A DNA stretch of 64,000 bases from Hyaloperonospora brassicae (GCA_947650285.1 CANTFL010000040.1:52889-116888), one strand, 5' to 3'; numbered from the stretch's first letter, positions 21,912 to 33,070 are shown. Translations and numbers: made by a program. Notes: generated by a model not told the origin, from the sequence alone.

Positions 21912-24426
21912 TTACCTGCTTGTGGGCTTTTCGTCTGCGTGTTCCTCGCATACAAAACGGTCTCGTAGCGTACTTTGATAGCTCATTGTCTGCATTGTCT
22001 TTGACTTCTTCTTCGTCGTCCCTTGTGCTTGGTCTCGACCTCGAGAAGAGGCTGCCATCGACACTTTTTCTGTGGTACTTGACGACGCTATAGCCGGTCG
22101 AGCCAACTGCTCGTTTCCGAAAAGCCGGTCTTCTTCATGACTTTCTCGAGCTCGGAACAACGCCAGCGCTCGTTCCAGTGAATGTAAAGCGTGTGTCAAC
22201 ACGCTCTCTGCACTTCGCGCCTTCCGGTCGAAATTCGCTTCGTCGAATAGAAATGCCATGAGCCATTGGAGTACTTTACCGCTTTGCTGGTCATATGCAC
22301 GTGCCTCGGAGCTAGTGGCTAGCTCTAGCAGTGGATCCACCAATGTTTGTAGATGCGAGTCGACGTCGAATAAAACGTATACCAGTTCGCGACGATGGAG
22401 CGATGCTGCTAGCCATTGGATCAAGAACTTGAGTTCACGGTCTCCTTTAAACACGCCACAACCCCAATTGCCACTAGCTACTGGCCACTTGTGTTCATCA
22501 TCGCTTGCTTCTCGGTACGCAAACCCAGCATAAGCTTTGACCAGATCACGCCAGATATGGCCACGAGTATACTGGCGTTCCGTCTGTGCTGAACCATAAT
22601 CCGTTGCATCCATTCCTGCAATTACACACTCTCGCCGTAAGCACCCATCCGCCATAGCTTGTAAACCTGTCGTGTCCTCAAAATTGCCATGATAGACAAA
22701 CGATGCACCGTATCCCTGATGCACACTATAGCGCTCGGATCCATGAACCACAAATGCTTCGTGGGCTTCCAACTTGGCAAATACGAGGCACGAGACAAGG
22801 AGCTCGGGCGACAGTAAAAAACGGATTTCTTCTTGGACACATCCCGATGTGAGCACTCCACCACCGGCAAACTTGTTTGCAAAATCAATTTGCACATGGT
22901 GCTCCATCTCTTCAATCGAGGTATTCGATACACACCTCGCAGCGTACAAACGCGGCTGAGCATTCGCGTCCTGTTGTGTGGCATGCTGCACAAGCTTGAT
23001 GAAATCCCTTGCTAGTTGGTCAGCACTTTTTCGCTCGTGTGCAAGTGGCAATTGAACACTGACACGCGTATAGTCAATCACTTCTTTCTCCAGCACATCG
23101 CGCTTGGCAATGGAAAGCGGGACCACGCGCAAGAAGTACTGCAAGAGACATCGAATCTTCTGAGCCTTAAGCCTCACTAACTTGCCCATGTTTTCAGGTG
23201 CCGAAAACATCCGAACTGCAGTGAAGCACGGAAACCGAATCACATTGGTACCTATATCGTTGCCACGTCGATTCACTTTTCGGCTCGGTGCGCTCCGTCT
23301 AATGTCTTGGTCAGGAAAAATGCCAAAAAAGCAGCCGCACACCAATGTCAATACTTGAAGCTTTGTAAAACGGTGGCTCGTCGTCATCACTTGGGCTCTT
23401 CTGGTCCTCTCGAGACTTGCTGCCATTGTCAAAGCTTCGCTATCACTTGTACCAGCATCGGCCGAGCCATCAACTTCGTGTGGTGTCAGTAGCGGCGAAG
23501 GTGTCGGGAACATCTGCGGTAATGCCAGCACCAAGCGTGCCATTTGCGGCAGCACTTCTCTGAAAAACGTCATATGTTCCTCTATCGTGAGCAGCTACAG
23601 CAGCACAGTCACAAGTCAAGCTCCTCCTACACAAGTACCGATCAACTTGCAAGAAGAGCTCCATCAAATAGACCGTACCACACCTTGTGTACAGCATACT
23701 CCAAGCAATTGAATCTGCGTCTTGGATCCGATAGCGTTAGTCTGTAGCAACAATCACAACACGTGCGTTATAACAACCTCCACGCTCCATTGTGTCCAAC
23801 TGCCTGACAATATCAATTCCTCGAGCTTCGTACACTTGTAGTCTCGCGGCGAGATCGTCCATATTGCGAATAGGTGGCGCCAAGTAAGCTGCAAAGTATG
23901 GCCAAAGCGGCACCTCGTCTCGAAAGAGATAGTTGGGCGAGCATGGCAGTCGCACTCGATGTGCTGTAGTAGTAGTAGTAGCAGTAGTTGTTCTGGATCG
24001 AACACGGTCCGGTCGTTGCGGCTCTTGTTGCGCCTCGCTCTGGCCACGTGCCTCCTGTTCGTCCTGTCCTGCGTCGTAGCAATACTCCATGGGATATTGT
24101 AGCCATAATTTGGATGGCTGCAAAGGTGGCTGGAAAAACGGATGACTGTCCCGTCTCAGCCATCGCTGCAGTCGAAGCGTCTCGAGCAGCCAAAAGCGCG
24201 TGACGAGTTCAAACGACACGTTGTGATCCGATGCAGCAATTGCTGGGAACGCGCAGTCTGCCCAGTAGCTCGTGATCACAAACACAGTATCGGAAGTGCA
24301 GCTTCGAGTCACGTCGTACAGCACACCGTTGTGGGTGTGGAGCAGCGTCGTCAGCTCTTGACGCTCGATGGGTGGCAGGCAATGGAAAGCAAAGACGGCA
24401 GTGGTCAGGGAGAAGGCGTGCGACAT
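21912..24426 (-). CDS. PARG: BRCT domain-poly(ADP-ribose) glycohydrolase fusion, 3 exons
   Basis: Proposed exons on the minus strand are 24426-23778, 23714-23647 and 23594-21912, giving 799 residues; introns are 63 and 52 bases. The C-terminal half is PARG, which removes poly(ADP-ribose) chains from proteins. The catalytic loop reads VQIDFANKFAGGG, then CVQEEIRF (about residues 474-497), with Asp476 and Glu494/495 at the spacing of animal PARG, and a later NWGCGVFKGD motif. PARG's N-terminal helical part is also present: VRLPCSPNYLF (about 158-168) lies in exon 1 and EEHMTFFREVLPQ begins exon 3, so both long frames belong to one gene. Residues about 3-90 fold-match BRCT (start SLTTAVFAFHC, HNGVLYDV, conserved Trp in TRFWLLETL). 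A Thr repeat (TTTATTTTT) links the modules. The intron 2 donor is GTTGAT, which is weak, so exon 2 borders are less certain. Likely nuclear, in DNA-damage signalling. Confidence 0.8.
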
Positions 24427-24476
24427 AGTGACGACGACAGAGCAGGAGCGAGAAAAAAGTGGCTGTGAGCACAACC

Positions 24477-24487
24477 GCAATGAGCTC
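24477..24487 (-). promoter_or_regulatory. Oomycete Inr-like core promoter of BRCT-PARG gene
   Basis: Minus-strand GAGCTCATTGC fits the Inr core GCTCATT about 55 bases before the ATG at 24426. It supports that start over the in-frame ATG at 24480, which would lie at or upstream of the transcript start. Confidence 0.45.
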
Positions 24488-24796
24488 GTGAGGCGAAAAC
24501 GCCACTAGACTTGAGAAGGACTTTATCAGATACAGTGGATGGAGATGTGTCTGTTTGTTTGGTCAATTGTGTTTGTTTGTTTGTTTGTTAGTTTGATTGA
24601 TCGATCAATTGTGGTTGTTTGATTGATGATTGTCACTTGCTAGTCTGTGTTTATACCATCGTGACAATACCGTCTTTGCGTGGAACGAAGTGCTTTTTTC
24701 GACTCGAGATGACGTGTCTAAGTTCGATTACTAGATAGAGTGCTCTGACAGTGTTTTGTTGAGTAGCGGATGGTATTCTGTGTTGTTTTCGACACT
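24488..24796. repeat. TTTG/TTGA simple repeats between genes
   Basis: (TTTG)n at about 24570-24595, followed by TTGAT..ATCAA palindromic stretches, in the spacer upstream of the BRCT-PARG gene. No coding potential. Confidence 0.7.
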
Positions 24797-25516
24797 TCAT
24801 CCATTCGCTTGTTCAGACTTGTGTTTGTATGCTTCCTTCAATTGCAGGGTGCTTTGCGTTGCATGTGGTATGCACAAAAGCATGCACCGTCCAAGACATT
24901 GCTGATGAAAATAATAGCAGTCAGACGTGGCTAGAGCACCTTCGCTGAGCGACAAATCCAAAATCTCACTTGAGCTCGTAAAGCGCGAAGAGGCAAACTT
25001 TCTGTTATGTTCTGCATACACTGATCGCTGTATCGGCAAAGGTATGACGAGTGGGGTGCAGTTTGCTGCCTGTCGCTTGTGATTGCCAAACCGATCATCG
25101 GTCGCTGAGTTTGTATATACCGCCGTGTCCTCATTCAAACAAAGCAAATGCAACAGCTTTCGTGTGGACGGTGTCGTCAACGTAGGAATGATAGTCGGCT
25201 TGATCTGACTTTCCGTAACATCCTGCACAAAAGCATGGACGTACGAGTGTGTACTATCCCGGGTAGTACGCATTTGGCGAAGACGAAAATATGGAGACTT
25301 TGTAGCGTCTTTCGTTGCAGTGGAACATCATTGTGCTGGAGAGTGTTCGCGGATGAATCGCTCCGACGAAGATGTAGATGCGCCTTTGATATAGTAAAAT
25401 TCAATCTGTAGCTCTCGTAGAATGTCATGAACGCTTACGCGGTCTTTGATGAACGGATACGGACGTTCAACGATGGAGATCGATCGTTCCAAATGACGCG
25501 TCGCTGCTACCAACAT
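24797..25516 (-). CDS. Unidentified reading frame interrupted by one in-frame TGA
   Basis: Minus-strand frames 25516-25328 and 25273-24797 are in the same phase. Only TGA (25330-25328) interrupts a 240-codon frame beginning MLVAATRHLERSISIVERPY and ending KHKSEQANG. The composition is protein-like, with few stops in 720 bases. I recognise no domain. The TGA may be a disabling mutation, a sequencing error, or a sign of a short intron I could not place. A frame further upstream (25764-25567, ending in RDVTRWYRFIYLHIL) might be an earlier exon. No clear Inr was found before the proposed start. Confidence 0.3.
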
Positions 25517-26658
25517 CGGAGTCAGGTTGTGAAGTCAAGATAGGACCAGTAACGCTCAATGGTTTGTCAACAAGGAGTGTAAAGTATATGAAGATATATG
25601 AATCGATACCATCTCGTCACATCACGGTTTTCATGCTGCTTCATGATTTTGGTGTTGACGCCAATCGGCTCGGCGGTTAGCAGTAAAACGAAAGAGAATG
25701 CAATACTGTTGCGCACACACCCTTGAATGATCTGTATGTACACTCGGCCTCCATCCGTGCACACATCGGAACGGAAGTGGCAACACTGGGATCACGAATA
25801 CAAACAAGTCGTTTCTCTTTCAACGCAAACATACAAATCAACTACAACTTCACTCGAATAGTGACAAACAAAAGGTATCGGCACGGCTGGACCATTTGGC
25901 GATACAAGAGGTCTCTATGTCGTCAGACCTTGCGGCATGAAACTGACTATGTCAATCGATAAGCAGACACAGGAATGCGTCGGCCATTAGCGCTACCACT
26001 TCACTCAAGATATATGTACATACAATGAATGTGAGGATTCGTCAGGAGCATACATACTGTTAGCACCCGGGCATCGCATCCAATAAAACCCTTGCTTTAC
26101 GCACCGTAGCGAACTGCTTCTCAATAAGCTAATGGTACGTTTAGGAAGCGTGCAGCACGGATTAGTAGTCTTTGTGACATACTCTCTGTACAAGCGTTAC
26201 TACTCTGAGCGCGAGCTCGACGCAATCCGAGCGATCAAACAGTGTCGATAGTATGTATACCAGGAACCCTCCTGACCGTCACTTTTGTCAACATGCTCAT
26301 GAATCTTATGAATATGATCTGCAACAGGCCTTTACCAAGTATCGTTTCTCGACCCTGCGCATCTACTTTGTGTCCCCACATACAGCAATTATATCATGTT
26401 TGTATCTACTATCGACACCCACGCCATTTGCAAGCAAGCGACTCCAGAACGACCAGCCATGTTGACTACACCTCGCAAGGCGAACAATACACTGCACATT
26501 CAATCCTTCCCGACCTTTTCGTCATTAGAGGATGAATGAAAGAGATGAGCCCACAATCATCACGAGATCGATGACCGCATCGCTCAGTACAGCTCTGGCA
26601 CCCACTTACTAGGCCAGCAGCTCTTCTCTTCTCCTTCTTCGTATTGTTCTTTGCTCGC
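25517..26658. other. Intergenic, nothing assigned
   Basis: Short frames only. Apart from the possible extra exon mentioned for the unidentified frame on the left, nothing can be supported. Confidence 0.45.
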
Positions 26659-27264
26659 TTACACCTGAAGTTGGTCCAGCAGCGCGCTATACTCAACGCA
26701 CTTCTCGGACAGCACGAGTACCATCTGCTGGTACGTTGCTAGCACGCTGTTCACCCTCGAATGCAGCGCCAAAGCCCGTTCACTTTGCAGTCCCGTCTTG
26801 GCTTCAATTGCCGTCAACTTTTCCTGGTCCCGCTCGTCCGGAGCTCGCAATTGGTCCAAGACGCTTGTCAATCGCTGAAGCTGCTGCAAGTGGGCAGATA
26901 TCTGCTGCAAATGGTCTGCAGAACCCAAAATAGCTGCGCGCTTCAGCTCGTCACCGGGCCGAGAGTTTTGATTGGCAAATACTCCAGCAGACGCGAGCTG
27001 TAATTGGCCAGAATGTTCCTCGTCTGTCGCAAACCAAGACAGCGTCAATGGACGAATCTTTAAATTAATATCCAACGTCACATCACGACACGACGCACAG
27101 AGTTCACGGAGCTTTGTGGATCCAGGCACAGCTGCCGATAGATGATCCAGTTGGGAATGAAGCCGCAGGAGGCGATCGGTCAGTGCAGACGCAGCTGGTG
27201 GCGATGTCGACGCGCCCAGTACCTTCGACCGCAGCGATGCTTCGCGACTCTCGAGGATGTCCAT
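26659..27264 (-). CDS. DCTN3: Dynactin subunit 3 (p24)-like protein
   Basis: Single exon of 201 residues, close to the usual size of the family (about 186 in human). The protein is almost wholly helical. Matching blocks are LLRLHSQLDHLSAAVPGSTK and LCASCRDVTLDINLKI in the first third, ILGSADHLQQISAHLQQLQR in the middle, and a C-terminal pattern of an Ile-Glu, a heptad-rich helix, then TYQQMVLVLSEKCVEY and LLDQLQ, as in p24 (YNKTTMLLSKQFVQW.ELLCQLE). p24 is part of the dynactin shoulder, the complex that couples cytoplasmic dynein to cargo and supports mitotic spindle function. The start chosen is the first ATG of the frame (MDILESREASL). The call is by pattern, since the family is poorly conserved. 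Confidence 0.7.
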   Translation of the reverse strand: MDILESREASLRSKVLGASTSPPAASALTDRLLRLHSQLDHLSAAVPGSTKLRELCASCRDVTLDINLKIRPLTLSWFATDEEHSGQLQLASAGVFANQNSRPGDELKRAAILGSADHLQQISAHLQQLQRLTSVLDQLRAPDERDQEKLTAIEAKTGLQSERALALHSRVNSVLATYQQMVLVLSEKCVEYSALLDQLQV

Positions 27265-28199
27265 GGTAACGTGTCCCTCGGTTTAGTGACAAACACGATA
27301 GACGGTGCTGTGGATGGATGAATGTGATCGGGTAGAGGGTATATGAAGTTTCAAGGGAATGTCGTAGGAATTTACTTTGTTACTTTGTAGGTATACCTGG
27401 ATAGGGAAGACAGGGTATACAGGACACATTTATCGGTGTAAAAGCACTGCTGCAGCACCATACTCTACTCCTTGTTCTCAGCTTTCGAGCTTTTGGCTCA
27501 TACTTGGCGTGTCGTGTGCGATCTCGCTATCCTGTAAGGATGCACGGCGATAGCGGGCGACAAAAGAAAGTAGACTGCTTAGCACTGTTAGCACGTTAGT
27601 CAGTTTGTAGATCGTCAGGCGCGTAAGTTGGTCGGTTCGTAGATCGTCAGGCTCGTGGGTCGTCAGAATTGTCAGATCCTGATGTCCTGACCGGCACATT
27701 GGATGGTGTGTGCGCAGACACTCTAATTACGAAAGCGCTCTTGTTCATCAGCAGCGGAGTTACAAGGGCAACGGTCATGAGCTGACATCCTTTTACTTAT
27801 GCACAAAGCACAAGGGACAGCCCTCGGACCAATCTTGCAGTGTAAGCGAGCGAGAACTCGCGCGCGATTACGAACTCGAAAGTTGTTTATGCACGTGTTT
27901 GTCGGTTGTTTGTCCACTTTGTTTGCAGCTTTGTTGTGTAATGGAAGCGTCACGCCTTTTGAGCAATGGGGTTCGGCATAAAGTAAGTACAAGGTGTGTG
28001 TGTGCACGCTGAGCAAAACGGCAGATCCGTGCAATGCCAAAGAAAAAACACACATGAAACACGGTTTCCGACTTTGACCTACAACACACGGCGTTCGATG
28101 AATCACAAAACTTGCAGATCAACAACGCAGGACTCCTCGGACCACGAAAGCTTTGTAGTAATGAGATGTACGATGAACGTGGAGACTCGTATCACGTTG
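27265..28199. other. Intergenic, short frames only
   Basis: At 27590-27670 a GTAGATCGTCAGGC(T/G)CGT-like phrase occurs twice (near 27606 and 27642), a small local duplication. No gene is supported. Confidence 0.45.
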
Positions 28200-29062
28200 C
28201 AACGACTCGTTAGCTACCGAAGACGACGCATTTCTGGTTTCGAAGCGCAATTCCACTCAGCTAAGACCGCGCGACAAACCCGTTCCCTCCCTGCCTGCCA
28301 GCCTTACAAGCTTGGCTCGATCGCTTTGATTTGCGACCCGCACCGGGTTGAGGGCAAATTGCTGCGGCGCACCAACGGCCATGTCATGTGTGGAATCACG
28401 CGAATGGACTTTCTGAGTATCAAGTGTGGACGTGCTATCGTGTCGCAACCAAGCAGCTCACCCTGTTCTACACTCATCGGGCCGTCGATAATGGCTGCAA
28501 GAAGTCACGCAATGTGCGGGGTGCAAAGGACATTACAACACATTTTCTGAGACTGTCCCGTCGCTCAAGCATGCTGGCAACAATTGATACGCCTTTGGAC
28601 AGGTGAGTGTGCGGAGGCTCAGACGGTTGCTAACCACTTGCGCCACTGTGCAAATCGCCAAGCTCCTCCGGCTCCAACCCGCCTACTTCATCGGCTACAG
28701 AGACGATTTCAAGAGGATTACAAGCTCGCAGAAACGGAATCTCAACGCATCTGGTTCGTGTCAAGTTCCCTTTGCCCAGTTCACCTACGGGCAGAGCGCA
28801 ATGCGGCGGTGTTCCGGGGAAACTCTTCACTCCTGCGTCAAGCTCAGCCAAATGTTGGGCATTCGGTCTTCGCCAGTTAAAAGCAAACGCGATTCGCGAA
28901 CATCGCTCAGCGGCTACGGTAGTTCGTCTTCACGCGTGCATTGAATCGGTCGATCAAGATTCACGCGGACACCTGCCCCTCGCGGATCTCAGCCACGATA
29001 TGTTGCCACCCCCAGCGCTCATATCCTGGCTCAGGACTTTTCAGACATCTTGCACAATATAG
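28200..29062 (+). pseudogene. Decayed LINE ORF2, C-terminal part
   Basis: Plus-strand frames read through stops and one frameshift (near 28770-28880) give a typical end of non-LTR retrotransposon ORF2: a Cys-His motif (C..RTLQHIF.DCPVAQACWQQL, about 28508-28590), then RIWFVSSSLCPVHLRAERNAA (VF), then ANAIREHRSA and a final LISWLRTFQTSC. These match the C..C......H....C knuckle followed by the W.....LW..RN..VF block of many LINEs. RT and endonuclease parts are not recognisable upstream. It sits between dynactin p24 and the bZIP cluster. Confidence 0.5.
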
Positions 29063-30249
29063 TATGATTGTAAATAGATGAACATGAAGTTCCTCCCCGT
29101 TCCCTCACTGCCTGCGAATACATCTGGCTACAAATGACGGCGACAACGAGATTTAGCGTGTCAGCAAGCCAGCGAGACTGTCCAGGGGAATGTCGCTGAC
29201 TTGATGCGATACAAGAGTGAGCTCTGGCACCCGCACCATAAACATACGATAAAGAACGAAGCTCTGGAACATATTCAACAATACGAGGGATCCGATCGAG
29301 AGAACTGCATCAAGTTTCTGCATGTTCGCGCACCCATTGTCGATGATCGAGGTTGATGGCTGAGGGACGGGTCACGTATTGCGCAGCGTGCTGACCATTG
29401 CGTTGTCGTGATTGTTGCGTGTTGAAGCAACTCGCTGTTGTGACCGAAGTGTGGCGAGCAAGATGAGGGAAGATATCGACGACGGCTGGCCTTGCCTGTG
29501 CACCAACAAGCCATTACGACATTATGTTGCTGATGAGATGGAAAGAGTTGCGGCGCACGCGCTGCCGTCGAGCGAGGACGGCGCCAGTAGCTTTTCACGT
29601 TTGGCTTTCTCCACATACGACAGGTAAAGAAAGTATGCACGTCGACGTTGCTGTATTGGCGCTTGCTTTGTTGGTCAAGAGTGCAGACTACTTAATCAAC
29701 CAAAACCGGCCCACATGCTGCTGTATCTTCTCGACGAGCAGTAACAGCGCTCGAGCTCTGACGCGAAAGCTCTGTGCACGGCCCCTGTTCAGACGTCATC
29801 GGTTTTTCCGTAGCGGCTCTCTCTGCGAACTCTGACGCATCTGTCAACTCGCATCAGCCGTGTCCGCCTGTCTGGTGACAAGTCGCGAGCCCCGCCCACC
29901 CGCTTCTCGGTCGTCAGCTGTCTTTGCGCCCACGTTGCACGCACAATCGAAAAACTCGAGGCTTTTCACTCCCGCGCTTCTTCCATGAGAGCCAGCTGCC
30001 TTCTATTGTGCCCATTGCCGATCGTTTGCGAAGCGCGCCACCCCGTCGGTCACACCGTGTCAATCAAGTGCACATGATTGATACACGGACACGTCATCAA
30101 CCGCCTCGTTCACAACATGACGGTCGCCCCCTCTTCTGACGCTCCTCATCTGCGCCACGACAGGCCATCTCTGAAATCGATTGTTGCTCATAGTGGAGAG
30201 CGCACGCGTCGTGGCCAATGTGGGTAGCCACTCTATTCGTAGGGTCCAT
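29063..30249. other. Intergenic, nothing assigned
   Basis: No frame with recognisable features. GC content rises toward the bZIP region. Confidence 0.45.
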
Positions 30250-30695
30250 GACCAGCAGTCAAATGAGTAATCGCGTCAACGCTCTGTGTCCCATCACGTG
30301 CGGAAACACATTCTCGATCGTGCGTTGCGAAAACTGCACGCGCAAAGTCGCAGTGATCGAGACCACAAGCGGTCCGTCGTCGTCGCACTCAGCAGCGGCC
30401 GTCAGGTCTCGAGACTCAACCGGCTGAATCACGTCCAGGGACTCCATCCTCCAGTCAATGGCCGAATGGTACAGTGAGTAGCGTTCCCACTGGGACAACA
30501 TGAGGTCCATGCCAACAAAGTCGCCAAAGCGAAGGCGGTCCACCACTACAGCCTGCAGAAAGCCGCGTTGCGTACTCGTGGCCTGTGCTACGAACGACGC
30601 GGACGCGTCTGACTCGTTCACGGCCAAACGCACGGGCGCTCCACGGCTGATGAGCAAGCAAAACTCGTTCACAATAAGAGCTGCACATAGTAGCG
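30250..30695 (-). pseudogene. Truncated inverted copy of bZIP-family C-terminal domain
   Basis: From about 30690 down to 30275 the minus strand repeats, almost base for base, the middle of the plus-strand bZIP gene at 31973-33070 (from AALIVNE to TIENVFPH). The copy lacks the basic region and zipper. After ALTRLLI it meets TGA where the intact gene has GGA, and then diverges. Upstream the frame stays open to 31278, but that sequence has no similarity to the bZIP gene. I take it as a partial, inverted duplication and a pseudogene. An alternative is a rearranged gene with a new N-terminus, for which I see no support. Confidence 0.65.
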
Positions 30696-31671
30696 TCACC
30701 GTGTCAGGTTCAGCAGAAGGGTCTGCCCTGGCCAAGGGTGCAATCGCAATGCATTGTGTGGCCAAGTTGCAGCTTAGCGCAACCCGTAGGCGCGTCCCAT
30801 AGCGATTGCGTCTACATCGAGGGCAGTATTTTGACGCGTGTGCTGAGCGATAGGAAGTGTACACAGAAGACGCGTTCGTGCGATTGTTTCTCGAGGCTTT
30901 GATGCACCAAAAATCCAACGAAGGTGACGACAGGTGCACCTTGTCGCCGTCGGTACTCCCAAAGCGGCTACAGGAGACAGGATGGTTATACCCACCCAGG
31001 CACGGTGCACACTGATATCGCAGGGGTCTTGGCGGTCGAATCGACGCCGTCCGTCGATAGTTGTGGACGAGGCGGCGACAAGAGCAACTGATGACGAAAA
31101 GGTGGTGGCGTGCGACGCGGCCATCCGGACGTGCGACCGACGCCAAAGATGTCGCTCGAAACAGTTGTGTGTGTGGGGGGGGGTCGCTCGTGACAAAATG
31201 AACGCCGTCGCAGTTGTTGTTGTGACGTCGGGGAGCGAGTGGTCGCCACGCGAGGTTCAACCGACTGCTAACGAGCACTCACTTGATCGGTGGCATTGCA
31301 AGTTAACAGCGCTGTCGAAACGGCCGCTAGTTTGGACGAAAAGCCTCTGATGTGTCGGCTCAGGAAGACGACCAGAAGAGTGCGTGATGGGTGTTGCTGA
31401 CCCGTTGACTTGTCCCTCTTGTCTTCTTTTGTCCTTGAGGACGCAGGTGAGTTTGCAATTGTGTAGAATTCGTTGAGCCGCGTCATGAAGAAAGGACTTG
31501 ACCCGGTCGACAAACGATCCATCCGACGTTAGCAGGAAGAAGAGGCAGCGCGGCAGTCGAATTCCCGAGTGTTCCGACGGCGTTTGACTCCCTCGTTCCC
31601 TGCTGACGAAATGGAAGAAAAGACGGCCGGGACATTACAGTATTTCCATAGAGCTTTAGTCACACGGCATT
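30696..31671. other. Spacer between inverted bZIP copy and intact gene
   Basis: Frames on both strands are open for long stretches because of high GC. No domain is recognised. Confidence 0.4.
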
Positions 31672-31707
31672 GGTAGCAGTAGTAGCAGTAGTAGCAGTAG
31701 CAGTACC
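31672..31707. repeat. TAG/CAG trinucleotide repeat
   Basis: GTAGCAGTAG repeated about four times. It lies about 195 bases before the Inr of the bZIP gene and causes the artificial Val/Ala N-terminal extension of that frame. Confidence 0.85.
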
Positions 31708-31899
31708 TGCGGGGCGCTTGAGGTCGATGTGTGTGTTTTTTTGGTTGTCGCCGGGCCTTGATACCTCTCCCATCGAAAGGACCAGCGACAGACGGACAGA
31801 CGGACAGCCCGATCGACCGTTAATCCCTGTTTCCCAATCTTCGTTCGACTGTAGGCGGCCCGAAGCGGCATGTCCATTTCACTCTTCCTTTTGTCCATC

Positions 31900-31917
31900 C
31901 ACTCATTCACTGTTTGG
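31900..31917 (+). promoter_or_regulatory. Oomycete Inr + FPR core promoter
   Basis: CACTCATTCACTGTTTGG fits the consensus GCTCATTYYNCAWTTT with two mismatches. It lies about 65-70 bases before the ATG at 31973, supporting that start instead of the open frame's first ATG at 31670. Confidence 0.6.
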
Positions 31918-31972
31918 TCGTCCCGCACGCAAGAACGCGCGTCTCCCCCGCTGCCGACGTCTGTCCTTCCCA

Positions 31973-33070
31973 ATGAGTGTCGTCCGCGAGCCTTTCGGTC
32001 CCAAGCAACGGCACCGCGCGCGCCCTTTTGACCTCACGCCACCAGCTGCGCTGAAACTCATGTCTAATAGCGAGCGGGGCAAATACTACCGCCGTCGCCG
32101 TCACCGCTATAGTAAATATCTCGAAAGCCACGTGGCCGAGCTCCGGGATGAGATTGCCGCATTGACCGTCTCCCGTCAAGTGCAGCAGGAGCTGGCTCTC
32201 TCACAGCGACGTACACCGCTCGGTGCCGCAGCTCTTATTGTGAACGAGTACTGCTTGCTCTTCAACCATGGAACGCCTGTGCGTTTGGCCGTGAACGAGT
32301 CAGACGCGTCCGCGTCGTTCGTAGCACAGGCCACGAGTACGCAACGCGGCTTTCTGCAGGCTGTAGTGGTGGACCGCCTTCGCTTTGGCGACTTTGTTGG
32401 CATGGACCTCATGTTGTCCCAGTGGGAACGCTACTCACTGTACCATTCGGCCATTGACTGGAGGATGGAGTCCCTGGACGTGATTCAGCCGGTTGAGTCT
32501 CGAGACCTGACGGCCGCTGCTGAGTGCGACGACGACGGACCGCTTGTGGTCTCGATCACTGCGACTTTGCGCGTGCAGTTTTCGCAACGCACGATCGAGA
32601 ATGTGTTTCCGCACTTGGTCGGCGACGAAGCGTTGACGCAGTTACTCGTGGGACTAGTCATCACGTACCCGTGTATCAATCACTTTCACTTTGACCAGAA
32701 CGGCGTGATCGAGTGGTATGCCCCCGAGATCGACTTTGTCGGTGGGCTCATGAAGGCACTAAAGAGCCCAGCGCTCGTGGCGCGCATCATGGGCAACGCA
32801 CTGATCGAGAAGGAACACATGCTTGGCGACGATAGTGACGGGCGCCGGTTTGCTGTCGTGACAGAGGAAGAGCAGGAGGAGGAGCTTGCTACTGCTGCTA
32901 TCCGGCAAACACCCGGTAGCCCCGTGCCAAGCCCTATGGAGCAAAGTCACCGCGATACGTCACCGAGTGATGCCAATGTACGGGACGACGCACCGGTCGC
33001 TCCCTCATCGTTCCTCGACCGCTCGCATCGAAATCGCCTCGAGCTCTCTTATATTCTAGCAGCCGAGTAG
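31973..33070 (+). CDS. bZIP transcription factor with NTF2-like C-terminal domain (A)
   Basis: The product is 365 residues. The basic region SNSERGKYYRRRRHRY carries the invariant N-x7-R signature (Asn32, Arg40), followed by heptad leucines at 50, 57 and 64. Residues about 80-240 form the domain usual in oomycete bZIPs (NEYCLLFNHGTPV, DLMLSQWERYS, LRVQFSQRTIENVFPH), related to NTF2-like folds. The C-terminus has an acidic stretch (EEEQEEELATAA) and Ser/Pro-rich tail, possibly an activation region. The frame is open 101 codons further upstream, but the core promoter at about 31903 lies inside that extension, so the start at 31973 is preferred. It acts as a nuclear DNA-binding dimer. The next gene is a divergent paralogue and a truncated inverted copy lies upstream. 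Confidence 0.85.
   Translation: MSVVREPFGPKQRHRARPFDLTPPAALKLMSNSERGKYYRRRRHRYSKYLESHVAELRDEIAALTVSRQVQQELALSQRRTPLGAAALIVNEYCLLFNHGTPVRLAVNESDASASFVAQATSTQRGFLQAVVVDRLRFGDFVGMDLMLSQWERYSLYHSAIDWRMESLDVIQPVESRDLTAAAECDDDGPLVVSITATLRVQFSQRTIENVFPHLVGDEALTQLLVGLVITYPCINHFHFDQNGVIEWYAPEIDFVGGLMKALKSPALVARIMGNALIEKEHMLGDDSDGRRFAVVTEEEQEEELATAAIRQTPGSPVPSPMEQSHRDTSPSDANVRDDAPVAPSSFLDRSHRNRLELSYILAAE

Noticed and set aside
23470..23697. Separate 75-codon minus-strand gene between the PARG frames
   Set aside because: Its first part (VYLMELFLQ) is better explained as exon 2 of the BRCT-PARG gene; the rest is an out-of-frame reading of intron 2 and exon 3.
30696..31278. N-terminal half of the 339-codon minus-strand frame as a bZIP N-terminus
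   Set aside because: No basic region or leucine zipper and no similarity to the bZIP genes; similarity begins only at about 30690.
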